From: Hydractinia symbiolongicarpus
Taxonomy: Eukaryota; Cnidaria; Hydrozoa; Anthoathecata; Hydractiniidae
NCBI RefSeq assembly: GCF_029227915.1
Contig: NC_079883.1
Span: forward strand, 1,674,001-1,738,000
Direction: 5' to 3'
Length of the DNA: 64,000 nucleotides
Under the pieces are notes generated by a model. That model was not told where the DNA came from, searched no databases, and saw nothing but the letters and a program-made list of their open reading frames with translations. The translations under genes were made by a program, and so were the position numbers. Positions 21,150 through 33,780 of the stretch are shown piece after piece. Every line of letters starts with the position of its first letter. Positions within the stretch are counted from its first letter, which is position 1.

Positions 21150-24100
21150 GTCGAATGTATATAAAAAAGTAGCCAGAGAGTAAACTAATTTCCCGAACGA
21201 TTTTTCAAATTATTTCTGCACTACTAGAACGAATGAGACTTGTAGTTTTCAAAAATGCTTTCATTTTTGATGAGACGCTAAATAAAAGACGTTTAATCGC
21301 CGGCAAACGAAAACCCGCGATTTCCCGTGAATCCCGGGCTTGGCCCGTATAGTCGAATGTATATAAAAAAGTAGCCAGAGAGTAAACTAATTTCCCAAAC
21401 GATTTTTCAAATTATTTCTGCACTACTAGAACGAATGAGACTTGTAGTTTTCAAAAATGCTTTCATTTTTGATGAGACGCTAAATAAAAGACGTTTAATC
21501 GCCGGCAAACGAAAACCCGCGATTTCCCGTAAATCCCAGGCTTGGCCCGTATAGTCAAATGTATATAAAGAAAGTAGCCAGAGAGTAAACTAATTTCCCG
21601 AACGATTTTTCAAATTATTTCTGCACTACTAGAACGAATGAGACTTGTAGTTTTCAAAAATGCTTTCATTTTTGATGAGACGCTAAATAAAAGACGTTTA
21701 ATCGCCGGCAAACGAAAACCCGCGATTTCCCGTAAATCCCGGGCTTGGCCCGTATAGTCGAATGTATATAAAAAAGTAGCCAGAAAGTAAACTAATTTCC
21801 AGAACGATTTTTCAAATTATTTGTGCACTACTAGAACGAATGAGACTTGTAGTTTTCAAAAATGCTTTCATTTTTGATGAGACGCTAAATAAAAGAAGTT
21901 TAATAGCCGGCAAACGAAAACCCGCGATTTTCCCTAAATCCCGGACTCGGCCCGTATAGTCAAAGGTATACCAAGGAAGTACTCAGGGAGTAAACTCATT
22001 TCCCGAACGATTTTTTAAATTATTTTTTCACCACTACAACGCATGAGACTTGTAGTTTTCAAAAGTGGTTTCATTTTTGATGAGACGCTGAATAAAAGAA
22101 GTTTAATCGCCGGCAAACAAAAACCCGCGTTTTCCTGCAAATCCCAGACTCGGCCCGTATAGTCAATAGTATACAAAGAAAGTAACCAGGGAGTAAACTC
22201 ATTTCCCGAACGATTTTGTAAATTATTTTTACACCAATAAAACGCATGAAACTAGTAGTTTTCAAAAATGTTTTCATTTTTGATGAGACGCTGAATAAAA
22301 GACGTTTAATCGCCGGCAAACGAAAACCTGCGATCTCCCGTAAATCCCGGGCTTGGCCCGTATAGTCGAATGTATATAAAGAAAGTACCCAGAGAGTAAA
22401 CTGATTTCCCGAACGATTTCTCAAATTATTTTTGCACCACTAGAACGAATGAGACTTGTAGTTTTCAAAAATGTTTTCATTTTTGATGAGCCGCTAATAA
22501 AAAGAAGTTTAATAGCCGGCAAACGAAAACCCGCGATTTTCCCTAAATCCCGGACTCGGCCCGCATAGTCAAAAGGATACAAAGAAAGTACCCAGGGAGT
22601 AAACTCATTTCCTGAACGATTTTTTAATTTATTTTTACACCACGAAAACGCATGAGACTTGTAGTTTTCAAAAATGTTTTCATTTTTGATGAGACGCTGA
22701 ATAAAAGACGTTTAATCGCCGACTAAAGAAAACCTGCGATTTCCCGTAAATCCCGGGCTTGGCCCGTATAGTCAAATGTATATAAAGAAAGTAGCCAGAG
22801 AGTAAACTAATTTCCCGAACGATTTTTCAAATTATATCTGCACTACTAGAACGAATGAGACTTGTAGTTTTCAAAAATGCTTTCATTTTTGATGAGACGC
22901 TAAATAAAAGACGTTTAATCGCCGGCAAACGAAAACCCGCGATTTCCCGTAATTCCCGGGCTTGGCCCGTATAGTCGAATGTATATAAAAAAGTAGCCAG
23001 AGAGTAAACTAATTTCCCGAACGATTTTTCAAATTATTTCTGCACTACTAGAATGAATGAGACTTGTAGTTTTCAAAAATGCTTTCATTTTTGATGAGAC
23101 GCTAAATAAAAGACGTTTAATCGCCGGCAAACGAAAACCCGCAATTTCCCGTAAATCCCGGGCTTGGCCCGTATAGTCAAATGTATATAAAGAAAGTAGC
23201 CAGAGAGTAAACTAATTTCCCAAACGATTTTTCAAATTATTTCTGCACTACTAGAACGAATGAGACTTGTAGTTTTCAAAAATGCTTTCATTTTTGATGA
23301 GACGCTAAATAAAAGATGTTTAATCGCCGGCAAACGAAAACCCGCGATTTCCCGTAAATCCCGGGCTTGGCCCGTATAGTCGAATGTATATAAAAAAGTA
23401 GCCCGAGAGTAAACTAATTTCCCGAACGATTTTTCAAATTATTTCTGCACTACTAGAACGAATGAGACTTGTAGTTTTCAAAAATGCTTTCATTTTTGAT
23501 GAGACGCTAAATAAAAGACGTTTAATCGCCGGCAAACGAAAACCCGCGATTTCCCGTAAATCCCGGGCTTGGCCCGTATAGTCGAATGTATATAAAAAAG
23601 TAGCCAGAGAGTAAACTAATTTCCCGAACGATTTTTCAAATTATTTCTGCACTACTAGAACGAATGAGACTTGTAGTTTTCAAAAATGCTTTCATTTTTG
23701 ATGAGACGCTAAATAAAAGACGTTTAATCGCCGGCAAACGAAAACCTGCAATTTCCCGTAAATCCCGTGCTTGGCCCGTATAGTCAAATGTATATAAAAA
23801 AGTAGCCAGAGAGTAAACTAATTTCCCGAACGATTTTTCAAATTATTTCTGCACTACTAGAACGAATGAGACTTGTAGTTTTCAAAAATGCTTTCATTTT
23901 TGATGAGACGCTAAATAAAAGACGTTTAATCGCCGGCAAACGAAAACCCGCGATTTCCCGTGAATCCCGGGCTTGGCCCGTATAGTCGAATGTATATAAA
24001 AAAGTAGCCAGAGAGTAAACTAATTTCCCAAACGATTTTTCAAATTATTTCTGCACTACTAGAACGAATGAGACTTGTAGTTTTCAAAAATGCTTTCATT

Positions 24101-26420
24101 TTTGATGAGACGCTAAATAAAAGACGTTTAATCGCCGGCAAACGAAAACCCGCGATTTCCCGTAAATCCCAGGCTTGGCCCGTATAGTCAAATGTATATA
24201 AAGAAAGTAGCCAGAGAGTAAACTAATTTCCCGAACGATTTTTCAAATTATTTCTGCACTACTAGAACGAATGAGACTTGTAGTTTTCAAAAATGCTTTC
24301 ATTTTTGATGAGACGCTAAATAAAAGACGTTTAATCGCCGGCAAACGAAAACCCGCGATTTCCCGTAAATCCCGGGCTTGGCCCGTATAGTCGAATGTAT
24401 ATAAAAAAGTAGCCAGAAAGTAAACTAATTTCCAGAACGATTTTTCAAATTATTTGTGCACTACTAGAACGAATGAGACTTGTAGTTTTCAAAAATGCTT
24501 TCATTTTTGATGAGACGCTAAATAAAAGAAGTTTAATAGCCGGCAAACGAAAACCCGCGATTTTCCCTAAATCCCGGACTCGGCCCGTATAGTCAAAGGT
24601 ATACCAAGGAAGTACTCAGGGAGTAAACTCATTTCCCGAACGATTTTTTAAATTATTTTTTCACCACTACAACGCATGAGACTTGTAGTTTTCAAAAGTG
24701 GTTTCATTTTTGATGAGACGCTGAATAAAAGAAGTTTAATCGCCGGCAAACAAAAACCCGCGTTTTCCTGCAAATCCCAGACTCGGCCCGTATAGTCAAT
24801 AGTATACAAAGAAAGTAACCAGGGAGTAAACTCATTTCCCGAACGATTTTGTAAATTATTTTTACACCAATAAAACGCATGAAACTAGTAGTTTTCAAAA
24901 ATGTTTTCATTTTTGATGAGACGCTGAATAAAAGACGTTTAATCGCCGGCAAACGAAAACCTGCGATCTCCCGTAAATCCCGGGCTTGGCCCGTATAGTC
25001 GAATGTATATAAAGAAAGTACCCAGAGAGTAAACTGATTTCCCGAACGATTTCTCAAATTATTTTTGCACCACTAGAACGAATGAGACTTGTAGTTTTCA
25101 AAAATGTTTTCATTTTTGATGAGCCGCTAATAAAAAGAAGTTTAATAGCCGGCAAACGAAAACCCGCGATTTTCCCTAAATCCCGGACTCGGCCCGCATA
25201 GTCAAAAGGATACAAAGAAAGTACCCAGGGAGTAAACTCATTTCCTGAACGATTTTTTAATTTATTTTTACACCACGAAAACGCATGAGACTTGTAGTTT
25301 TCAAAAATGTTTTCATTTTTGATGAGACGCTGAATAAAAGACGTTTAATCGCCGACTAAAGAAAACCTGCGATTTCCCGTAAATCCCGGGCTTGGCCCGT
25401 ATAGTCAAATGTATATAAAGAAAGTAGCCAGAGAGTAAACTAATTTCCCGAACGATTTTTCAAATTATATCTGCACTACTAGAACGAATGAGACTTGTAG
25501 TTTTCAAAAATGCTTTCATTTTTGATGAGACGCTAAATAAAAGACGTTTAATCGCCGGCAAACGAAAACCCGCGATTTCCCGTAATTCCCGGGCTTGGCC
25601 CGTATAGTCGAATGTATATAAAAAAGTAGCCAGAGAGTAAACTAATTTCCCGAACGATTTTTCAAATTATTTCTGCACTACTAGAATGAATGAGACTTGT
25701 AGTTTTCAAAAATGCTTTCATTTTTGATGAGACGCTAAATAAAAGACGTTTAATCGCCGGCAAACGAAAACCCGCAATTTCCCGTAAATCCCGGGCTTGG
25801 CCCGTATAGTCAAATGTATATAAAGAAAGTAGCCAGAGAGTAAACTAATTTCCCAAACGATTTTTCAAATTATTTCTGCACTACTAGAACGAATGAGACT
25901 TGTAGTTTTCAAAAATGCTTTCATTTTTGATGAGACGCTAAATAAAAGATGTTTAATCGCCGGCAAACGAAAACCCGCGATTTCCCGTAAATCCCGGGCT
26001 TGGCCCGTATAGTCGAATGTATATAAAAAAGTAGCCCGAGAGTAAACTAATTTCCCGAACGATTTTTCAAATTATTTCTGCACTACTAGAACGAATGAGA
26101 CTTGTAGTTTTCAAAAATGCTTTCATTTTTGATGAGACGCTAAATAAAAGACGTTTAATCGCCGGCAAACGAAAACCCGCGATTTCCCGTAAATCCCGGG
26201 CTTGGCCCGTATAGTCGAATGTATATAAAAAAGTAGCCAGAGAGTAAACTAATTTCCCGAACGATTTTTCAAATTATTTCTGCACTACTAGAACGAATGA
26301 GACTTGTAGTTTTCAAAAATGCTTTCATTTTTGATGAGACGCTAAATAAAAGACGTTTAATCGCCGGCAAACGAAAACCTGCAATTTCCCGTAAATCCCG
26401 TGCTTGGCCCGTATAGTCAA
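21150..26420 (+). repeat. 2,633-bp tandem duplication (13-monomer block)
   Basis: About 21150-23785 recurs at 23783-26420. Rare shared variants are GATTTTGTAAATT (22213, 24846), GATTTCTCAAATT, GAGCCGCTAATAAAAAG (near 22490 and 25123), CCCGCATAGTC, AAAAGATGTTTAATCG and GTAGCCCGAGAG. GACTAAAG lies at 22721 and 25354. It is the largest directly tandem high-identity block in the window. Confidence 0.9.
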
Positions 26421-28560
26421 ATGTATATAAAGAAAGTAGCCAGAGAGTAAACTAATTTCCCGAACGATTTTTCAAATTATTTCTGCACTACTAGAACGAA
26501 TGAGACTTGTAGTTTTCAAAAATGCTTTCATTTTTGATGAGACGCTAAATAAAAGACGTTTAATCGCCGGCAAACGAAAACCCGCGATTTCCCGTAAATC
26601 CCGGGCTTGGCCCGTATAGTCGAATGTATATAAAAAAGTAGCCGGGGAGTAAACTAATTTCCCGAACGATTTTTCAAATTATTTCTGCACTACTAGAACG
26701 AATGAGACTTGTAGTTTTCAAAAATGCTTTCATTTTTGATGAGACGCTAAATAAAAGACGTTTAATCGCCGGCAAACGAAAACCTGCAATTTCCCGTAAA
26801 TCCCGTGCTTGGCCCGTATAGTCAAATGTATATAAAGAAAGTAGCCAGAGAGTAAACTAATTTCCCGAACGATTTTTCAAATTATTTCTGCACTACTAGA
26901 ACGAATGAGACTTGTAGTTTTCAAAAATGCTTTCATTTTTGATGAGACGCTAAATAAAAGACGTTTAATCGCCGGCAAACGAAAACCCGCGATTTCCCGT
27001 AAATCCCGGGCTTGGCCCGTATAGTCAAATGTATATAAAGAAAGTAGCCAGAGAGTAAACTAATTTCCCGAACGATTTTTCAAATTATTTCTGCACTACT
27101 AGAACGAATGAGACTTGTAGTTTTCAAAAATGCTTTTATTTTTGATGAGACGCTAAATAAAAGACGTTTAATCGCCGGCAAACGAAAACCCGCGATTTCC
27201 CGTAAATCCCGGGCTTGGCCCGTTTAGTCGAATGCATATAAAAAAGTAGCCAGAGAGTAAACTAATTTCCAGAACCATTTTTCAAATTATTTGTGCACTA
27301 CTAGAACGAATGAGACTTGTAGTTTTCAAAAATGCTTTCATTTTTAATGAGACGCTAAATAAAAGACGTTTAATCGCCGGCAAACGAAAACCCGCGATTT
27401 CCCGTAAATCCCGGGCTTGGCCCGTATAGTCGAATGTATATAAAAAAGTACCCAGAGAGTAAACTGGTTTCCCAAACGATTTTTCAAATTATTTCTGCAC
27501 CACTAGAACGAATGAGACTTGTAGTTTTCAAAAATGTTTTCATTTTTGATGAGACTCTAAATAAAAGAAGTTTAATAGCCGTCAAACGAAAACCCGCGAT
27601 TTTCCCTAAATCCCGGACTCGGCCCGTATAGTCAAAGGTATACCAAGGAAGTACTCAGGGAGTAAACTCATTTCCCGAACGATTTTTTAAATCATTTTTT
27701 CACCACTACAACGCATGATACTTGTAGTTTTCAAAAGTGGTTTCATTTTTGATGAGACGCTGAATAAAAGAAGTTTAATCGCCGGCAAACGAAAACCCGC
27801 AATTTCCCGTAAATCCCGGGCTTGGCCCGTATAGTCAAATGTATATAAAGAAAGTAGCCAGAGAGTAAACTAATTTCCCGAACGATTTTTCAAATTATTT
27901 CAGCACTACTAGAACGAATGAGACTTGTAGTTTTCAAAAATGCTTTCATTTTTGATGAGACGCTAAATAAAAGACGTTTAATCGCCGGCAAACGAAAACC
28001 CGCGATTTCCCGTAAATCCCGGGCTTGGCCCGTTTAGTCGAATGTATATAAAAAAGTAGCCAGAGAGTAAACTAATTTCCAGAACGATTTTTCAAATTAT
28101 TTGTGCACTACTAGAACGAATGAGACTTGTAGTTTTCAAAAATGCTTTCATTTTTAATGAGACGCTAAATAAAAGACGTTTAATCGCCGGCAAACGAAAA
28201 CCCGCGATTTCCCGTAAATCCCGGGCTTGGCCCGTATAGTCGAATGTATATAAAAAAGTACCCAGAGAGTAAACTGGTTTCCCAAACGATTTTTCAAATT
28301 ATTTCTGCACCACTAAAACGCATGAGACTTGTAGTTTTCAAAAATGTTTTCATTTTTGATGAGACGCTGAATAAAAAACGTTTAATCGCTGGCAAACGAA
28401 AACCCGCGATTTCCCGTAAATCCCGGGCTTTGCCCGTATAGTCGAATGTATATAAAGAAAGTACCCAGAGAGTAAACTGATTTCCCAAACGATTTTTTAA
28501 ATCATTTTTTCACCACTACAACGCATGAGACTTGTAGTTTTCAAAAGTGGTTTCATTTTT
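26421..28560 (+). repeat. A' run with an 810-bp-offset repeat
   Basis: A' units continue from the previous block. A set consisting of GCCCGTTTAGTCGAATG, TTTCCAGAAC with TTATTTGTGCAC, CATTTTTAATGAG and AAACTGGTTTCCCAAACG occurs near 27220-27540 and again 810 bp later, with a third set near 29830-30150. The copy at 28244 joins a B-type right half, so it is a recombinant unit. Confidence 0.8.
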
Positions 28561-28634
28561 GATGAGACTTTAAATAAAAGAAGTTTAATAGCCGGCAAAC
28601 GAAAACCCGCGATTTTCCCTAAATCCCGGACTCG

Positions 28635-28825
28635 GCCCGTATAGTCAAAAGTATACCATGGAAGTACTCAGGGAGTAAACCCATTTCCCGAACGATTTTT
28701 TCACCACTACAACGCATGAGACTTGTAGTTTTCAAAATTTGTTTCATCTTTGATGAGACGCTGAATAAAAGAAGTTTAATTGCCGGCAAACGAAAACCCG
28801 CGTTTTCCCGCAAATCCCAGACTCG
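28635..28825 (+). repeat. 191-bp B monomer, 12-bp deletion in T-rich region (copy 1)
   Basis: GAACGATTTTTTCACCAC replaces the usual form with AAATCATTTTTT between the two T runs. The two T6 runs form a 12-bp direct repeat around AAATCA, so slippage between them explains the loss. Confidence 0.9.
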
Positions 28826-29637
28826 GCCCTTATAGTCAACAGTATACAAAGAAAGTACCCAGGGAGTAAACTCATTTCCGGAACGATTTTTTAAATTATT
28901 TTCACACCACGAAAACGCATGAGACTTGTAGTTTTCAAAAATGTTTTCATTTTTGATGAGACGCTGAATAAAAGACGTTTAATCGCCGACAAACGAAAAC
29001 CCGTGATTTCCCGTAAATCCCGGGCTAGGCCCGTATAGTCAAATGTATATAAAGAAAGTAGCCAGAGAGTAAACTAATTTCCCGAACGATTTTTCAAATT
29101 ATTTCTGCACTACTAGAACGAATGAGACTTGCAGTTTTCAAAAATGTTTTCATTTTTGATGAGACGCTAAATAAAAGACGTTTAATCGCCGGCAAACGAA
29201 AACCCGCGATTTTCCCTAAATCCCGGACTCGGCCCGTATAGTCAAAAGTATACCATGGAAGTACTCAGGGAGTAAACTCATTTCCCGAACGATTTTTTAA
29301 ATTACTTTTACACCACTAAAACGCATGAGACTTGTAGTTTTCAAAAATGTTTTCATTTTTGATGAGACGCTGAATAAAAGACGTTTAATCGCCGGCAAAC
29401 AAAAACCGGCGATCTCCCGTGAATCCCGAGCTTGGCCCGTATAGTCGAATGTATATAAAGAAAGTACCCAGAGAGTAAACTAACTTCCCGAACGATTTTT
29501 CAAATTATTTCTGCACCACTAGAACGAATGAGAGTTGTAGTTTTTAAAAATGTTTTCATTTTTGATGAGACGCTAAATAAAAGACGTTTAATCTCCGGCA
29601 AACGAAAACCCGCGTTTGCCCGCAAATTCCAGACTCG

Positions 29638-29828
29638 GCCCGTATAGTCGAATGTATATAAAGAAAGTACCCGGAGAGTAAACTGATTTCACGAACGATT
29701 TTTCAAATTATTTCTGCACCACTAGAACGAATGAGACTTGTAGTTTTCATTTTTGATGAAACGTTAAATGAAAGAGGTTTAATCGCCGGCAAACGAAAAC
29801 CCGCGATTTTCCGTAAATCCCGCGCTTG
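29638..29828 (+). repeat. 191-bp monomer with half of the central dyad deleted (copy 1)
   Basis: GTAGTTTTCATTTTTGATG replaces the full form, removing 12 bp between two copies of TTTTCA. This removes the left arm of the inverted repeat, so this unit cannot form the hairpin. Three related copies lie at 32657, 34472 and 35475. Confidence 0.9.
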
Positions 29829-31653
29829 GCCCGTTTAGTCGAATGTATATAAAAAAGTAGCCAGAGAGTAAACTAATTTCCAGAACGATTTTTCAAATTA
29901 TTTATGCACTACTAGAACGAATGAGACTTGTAGTTTTCAAAAATGCTTTCATTTTTAATGAGACGCTAAATAAAAGACGTTTAATCGCCGGCAAACGAAA
30001 ACCCGCGATTTCCCGTAAATCCCGGGCTTGGCCCGTATAGTCGAATGTATATAAAAAAGTACCCAGAGAGTAAACTGGTTTCCCAAACGATTTTTCAAAT
30101 TATTTCTGCACCACTAGAACGAATGAGACTTGTAGTTTTCAAAAATGTTTTCATTTTTGATGAGACTCTAAATAAAAGAAGTTTAATAGCCGTCAAACGA
30201 AAACCCGCGATTTTCCCTAAATCCCGGACTCGGCCCGTATAGTCAAAGGTATACCAAGGAAGTACTCAGGGAGTAAACTCATTTCCCGAACGATTTTTTA
30301 AATCATTTTTTCACCACTACAACGCATGAGACTTGTAGTTTTCAAAAGTGGTTTCATTTTTGATGAGACGCTGAATAAAAGAAGTTTAATCGCCGGCAAA
30401 CAAAAACCCGCGTTTTCCCGCAAATCCCAGACTCGGCCCGTATAGTCAATAGTATACAAAGAAAGTAACCAGGGAGTAAAATCATTTCTCGAACGATTTT
30501 TGAAATTATTTTTACACCACTAAAACGCATGAGACTTGTAGTTTTCAAAAATGTTTTCATTTTTGATGAGACGCTGAATAAAAGACGTTTAATCGCTGGC
30601 AAACGAAAACCCGCGATTTCCCGTAAATCCCGGGCTTTGCCCGTATAGTCGAATGTATATAAAGAAAGTACCCAGAGAGTAAACTGATTTCCCAAACGAT
30701 TTTTCAAATTATTTTTGCACCACTAGAACGAATGATACTTGTAGTTTTCGAAAATGTTTTTATTTTTGATGAGACGCTGAATAAAAAAATTTTAATAGCC
30801 GGCAAACGAAAACCGCGATTTTCCCTAAATCCCGGACTCGGCCCGTATAGTCAAGAGTATACGGAGGAAGTACTCAGGGAGTAAACTCATTTCCCCAACG
30901 ATTTTTTAAATCATTTTTTCACCACTAAAACGCAAGAGACTTGTAGTTTTCAAAAGTGTTTACATTTTTGATGAGAGGCTGAATAAAAGAGGTTTAATTG
31001 CCGGCAAACCAAAACCCGCGATTTTCCCTAAATCCCGGACTCGGCCCGTATAGTCAAAAGTATACAAAGGAAATACTCAGGAATTAAACTCATTTCCCGA
31101 ACGATTTTTTAAATCATTTTTTCACCACTAAAACGCATGAGACTTGAAGTTTTTTAAAAATGTTTTCATTTTTGATGAGACGCTAAATAAAAGAAGTTTA
31201 ATAGCCGGCAAACGAAAACCCGCGATTTTCCCTAGATCCCGGACTCGGCCCGTATAGTCAAAAGTATACCATGGAAGTACTCAGGGAGTAAACTCATTTC
31301 CCGAACGATTTTTTAAATCATTTTTTCACCACTACAACGCATGAGACTTGTAGTTTTCAAAAGTGGTTGCATCTTTGATGAGACGCTGAATAAAAATAGT
31401 TTAATCGCCGGCAAACGAAAACCCGCGATTTCCCGCAAATCCCGGGCTTGGCCCGTATAGTCGAATGTATATAAAGAAAGTACCCAGAGAGTAAACTGAT
31501 TTCCCGAACGATTTTTCAAATTATTTCTGCACCACTAGAACGAATGAGACTTGTAGTTTTAAAAAATGTTTTCATTTTTGATGAGACGCTAAATAAAAGA
31601 AGTTTAATAGCCGGCAAACGAAAACCCGCGATTTTCCCTAAATCCCGGACTCG

Positions 31654-31844
31654 GCCCGTATAGTCAAAAGTATACCATGGAAGTACTCAGGGAGTAAACC
31701 CATTTCCCGAACAATTTTTTCACCACTACAACGCATGAGACTTGTAGTTTTCAAAATTTGTTTCATCTTTGATGAGACGCTGAATAAAAGAAGTTTAATT
31801 GCCGGCAAACGAAAACCCGCGTTTTCCCGCAAATCCCAGACTCG
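31654..31844 (+). repeat. 191-bp B monomer, 12-bp deletion in T-rich region (copy 2)
   Basis: Same deletion as at 28635, with one extra substitution giving GAACAATTTTTTCACC. It is the counterpart of that unit in the 3,019-bp repeat. Confidence 0.9.
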
Positions 31845-32656
31845 GCCCGTATAGTCAACAGTATACAAAGAAAGTACCCAGGGAGTAAACTCATTTCCGG
31901 AACGATTTTTTAAATTATTTTCACACCACGAAAACGCATGAGACTTGTAGTTTTCAAAAATGTTTTCATTTTTGATGAGACGCTGAATAAAAGACGTTTA
32001 ATCGCCGACAAACGAAAACCTGCGATTTCCCGTAAATCCCGGGCTAGGCCCGTATAGTCAAATGTATATAAAGAAAGTAGCCAGAGAGTAAACTAATTTC
32101 CCGAACGATTTTTCAAATTATTTCTGCACTACTAGAACGAATGAGACTTGCAGTTTTCAAAAATGTTTTCATTTTTGATGAGACGCTAAATAAAAGACGT
32201 TTAATCGCCGGCAAACGAAAACCCGCGATTTTCCCTAAATCCCGGACTCGGCCCGTATAGTCAAAAGTATACCATGGAAGTAGTCAGGGAGTAAACTCAT
32301 TTCCCGAACGATTTTTTAAATTACTTTTACACCACTAAAACGCATGAGACTTGTAGTTTTCAAAAATGTTTTCATTTTTGATGAGACGCTGAATAAAAGA
32401 CGTTTAATCGCCGGCAAACAAAAACCCGCGATCTCCCGTGAATCCCGGGCTTGGCCCGTATAGTCGAATGTATATAAAGAAAGTACCCAGAGAGTAAACT
32501 AACTTCCCGAACGATTTTTCAAATTATTTCTGCACCACTGGAACGAATGAGAGTTGTAGTTTTTAAAAATGTTTTCATTTTTGATGAGACGCTAAATAAA
32601 AGACGTTTAATCTCCGGCAAACGAAAACCCGCGTTTTCCCGCAAATTCCAGACTCG

Positions 32657-32847
32657 GCCCGTATAGTCGAATGTATATAAAGAAAGTACCCGGAGAGTAA
32701 ACTGATTTCACGAACGATTTTTCAAATTATTTCTGCACCACTAGAACGAATGAGACTTGTAGTTTTCATTTTTGATGAGACGTTAAATGAAAGAGGTTTA
32801 ATCGCCGGCAAACGAAAACCCGCGATTTTCCGTAAATCCCGCGCTTG
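32657..32847 (+). repeat. 191-bp monomer with half of the central dyad deleted (copy 2)
   Basis: Same TTTTCA-to-TTTTCA deletion; the next unit starts at 32848 with GCTCGTATAG. It closes the second copy of the 3,019-bp repeat. Confidence 0.9.
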
Positions 32848-33780
32848 GCTCGTATAGTCGAATGTATACAAAGAAAGTACCCTGTGAGTAAACTCATTTC
32901 CAGAACGATTTTTTAAATTATCTTTTCACCACTAAAACGCATGACACTTGAAGTTTTCAAAAATGTTTTCATTTTTGATGAAACGCTGAATAAAAGAAGT
33001 TTAATCGCCGGCAAACGAAAACTCGCGATTTCCCGTAAATCCCGGGCTTTCCCCGTATAGTCGAATGTATATAAAGAAAGTACCCAGAGAGTAAACTGAT
33101 TTCCCAAACGATTTTTCAAATTATTTCTGCACCACTAGAACGAATGATACTTGTAGTTTTTAAAAAAGTTTTCATTTTTGATGAGACGCTAAATAAAAGA
33201 AGTTTAATAGCCGGCAAACGAAAACCCGCGATTTTCCCTAAATCCCGGACTCGGCCCGTACAGTCAAAAGTATACAAAAGAAGTACTCAGGAAGTAAACT
33301 CATTTCCCAAACGATTTTTGAAATCATTTTTTCACCACTAAAACGCATGAGAATTGTAGTTTTCAAAAGTGTTTTCATTTTTGATGAGACGTTAAATGAA
33401 AGAAGTTTAATCGCCGGCAAACGAAAACTCATGATTTTCCGTAAATCCCGCGCTTGGCCCGTATAGTCGAATGTATACAAAGAAAGTACCCTGTGAGTAA
33501 ACTCATTTCCAGAACGATTTTTTAAATTATCTTTCCACCACTAAGACGCATGAGACTTGAAGTTGTCAAAAATGTTTTCATTTTTGATGACACACTGAAT
33601 AAAAGAAGTTTAATCGCCAGCAAACGAAAATTTGCGATTTCCCGTAATTCCCGGACTCGGCCCGTATAGTCTAAAGTATACAAAGAAAGTACCCAGGGAG
33701 TAAACTAATTTCCCGAACGATTTTTTAAATTACTTTTACACCACTAAAACGCATGAGACTTGTAGTTTTCAAAAATGTTT
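32848..33780 (+). repeat. First appearance of the CCCTGTGAG B subfamily
   Basis: Units from 32848 onward include a B form with GTACCCTGTGAGTAAAC, TTTCCAGAACG and TTATCTTTTCACCAC. I did not find CCCTGTGAG to the left of 32880. It recurs through to 63260. Units also show GACGTTAAATGAAAG and GATGACACACTG variants. No gene-like content. Confidence 0.8.

Larger units (their letters stand above)
28560..32850 (+). repeat. 3,019-bp-offset segmental repeat
   Basis: About 28580-29830 recurs at about 31600-32850. Both copies carry a 12-bp-deleted B unit (28635, 31654), CATTTCCGGAACG, GCCGACAAACG, GGGCTAGGCCCG, CTTGCAGTTTTC, TTACTTTTACACC and a second type of 12-bp-deleted unit (29638, 32657). The intervening 29830-31600 holds the third TTTCCAGAAC set and copies of units seen near 12700-13300 and 15700-16340. 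Confidence 0.85.

Noticed and set aside
22071-22424. A 117-codon minus-strand open frame repeated identically at 24704-25057, with relatives at 30354, 43497, 45932, 47352, 48975 and 53642
   Set aside because: It lies wholly in satellite units, begins and ends at fixed monomer positions, overlaps plus-strand frames in the same units, and its copies arise from block duplication. No domain, signal or start context supports a gene.
21150-26420. Treating the large near-identical blocks as certain biological duplications
   Set aside because: Assembly error in satellite DNA can create or remove such blocks. Without reads this cannot be decided, so they are described as repeats in the given sequence.
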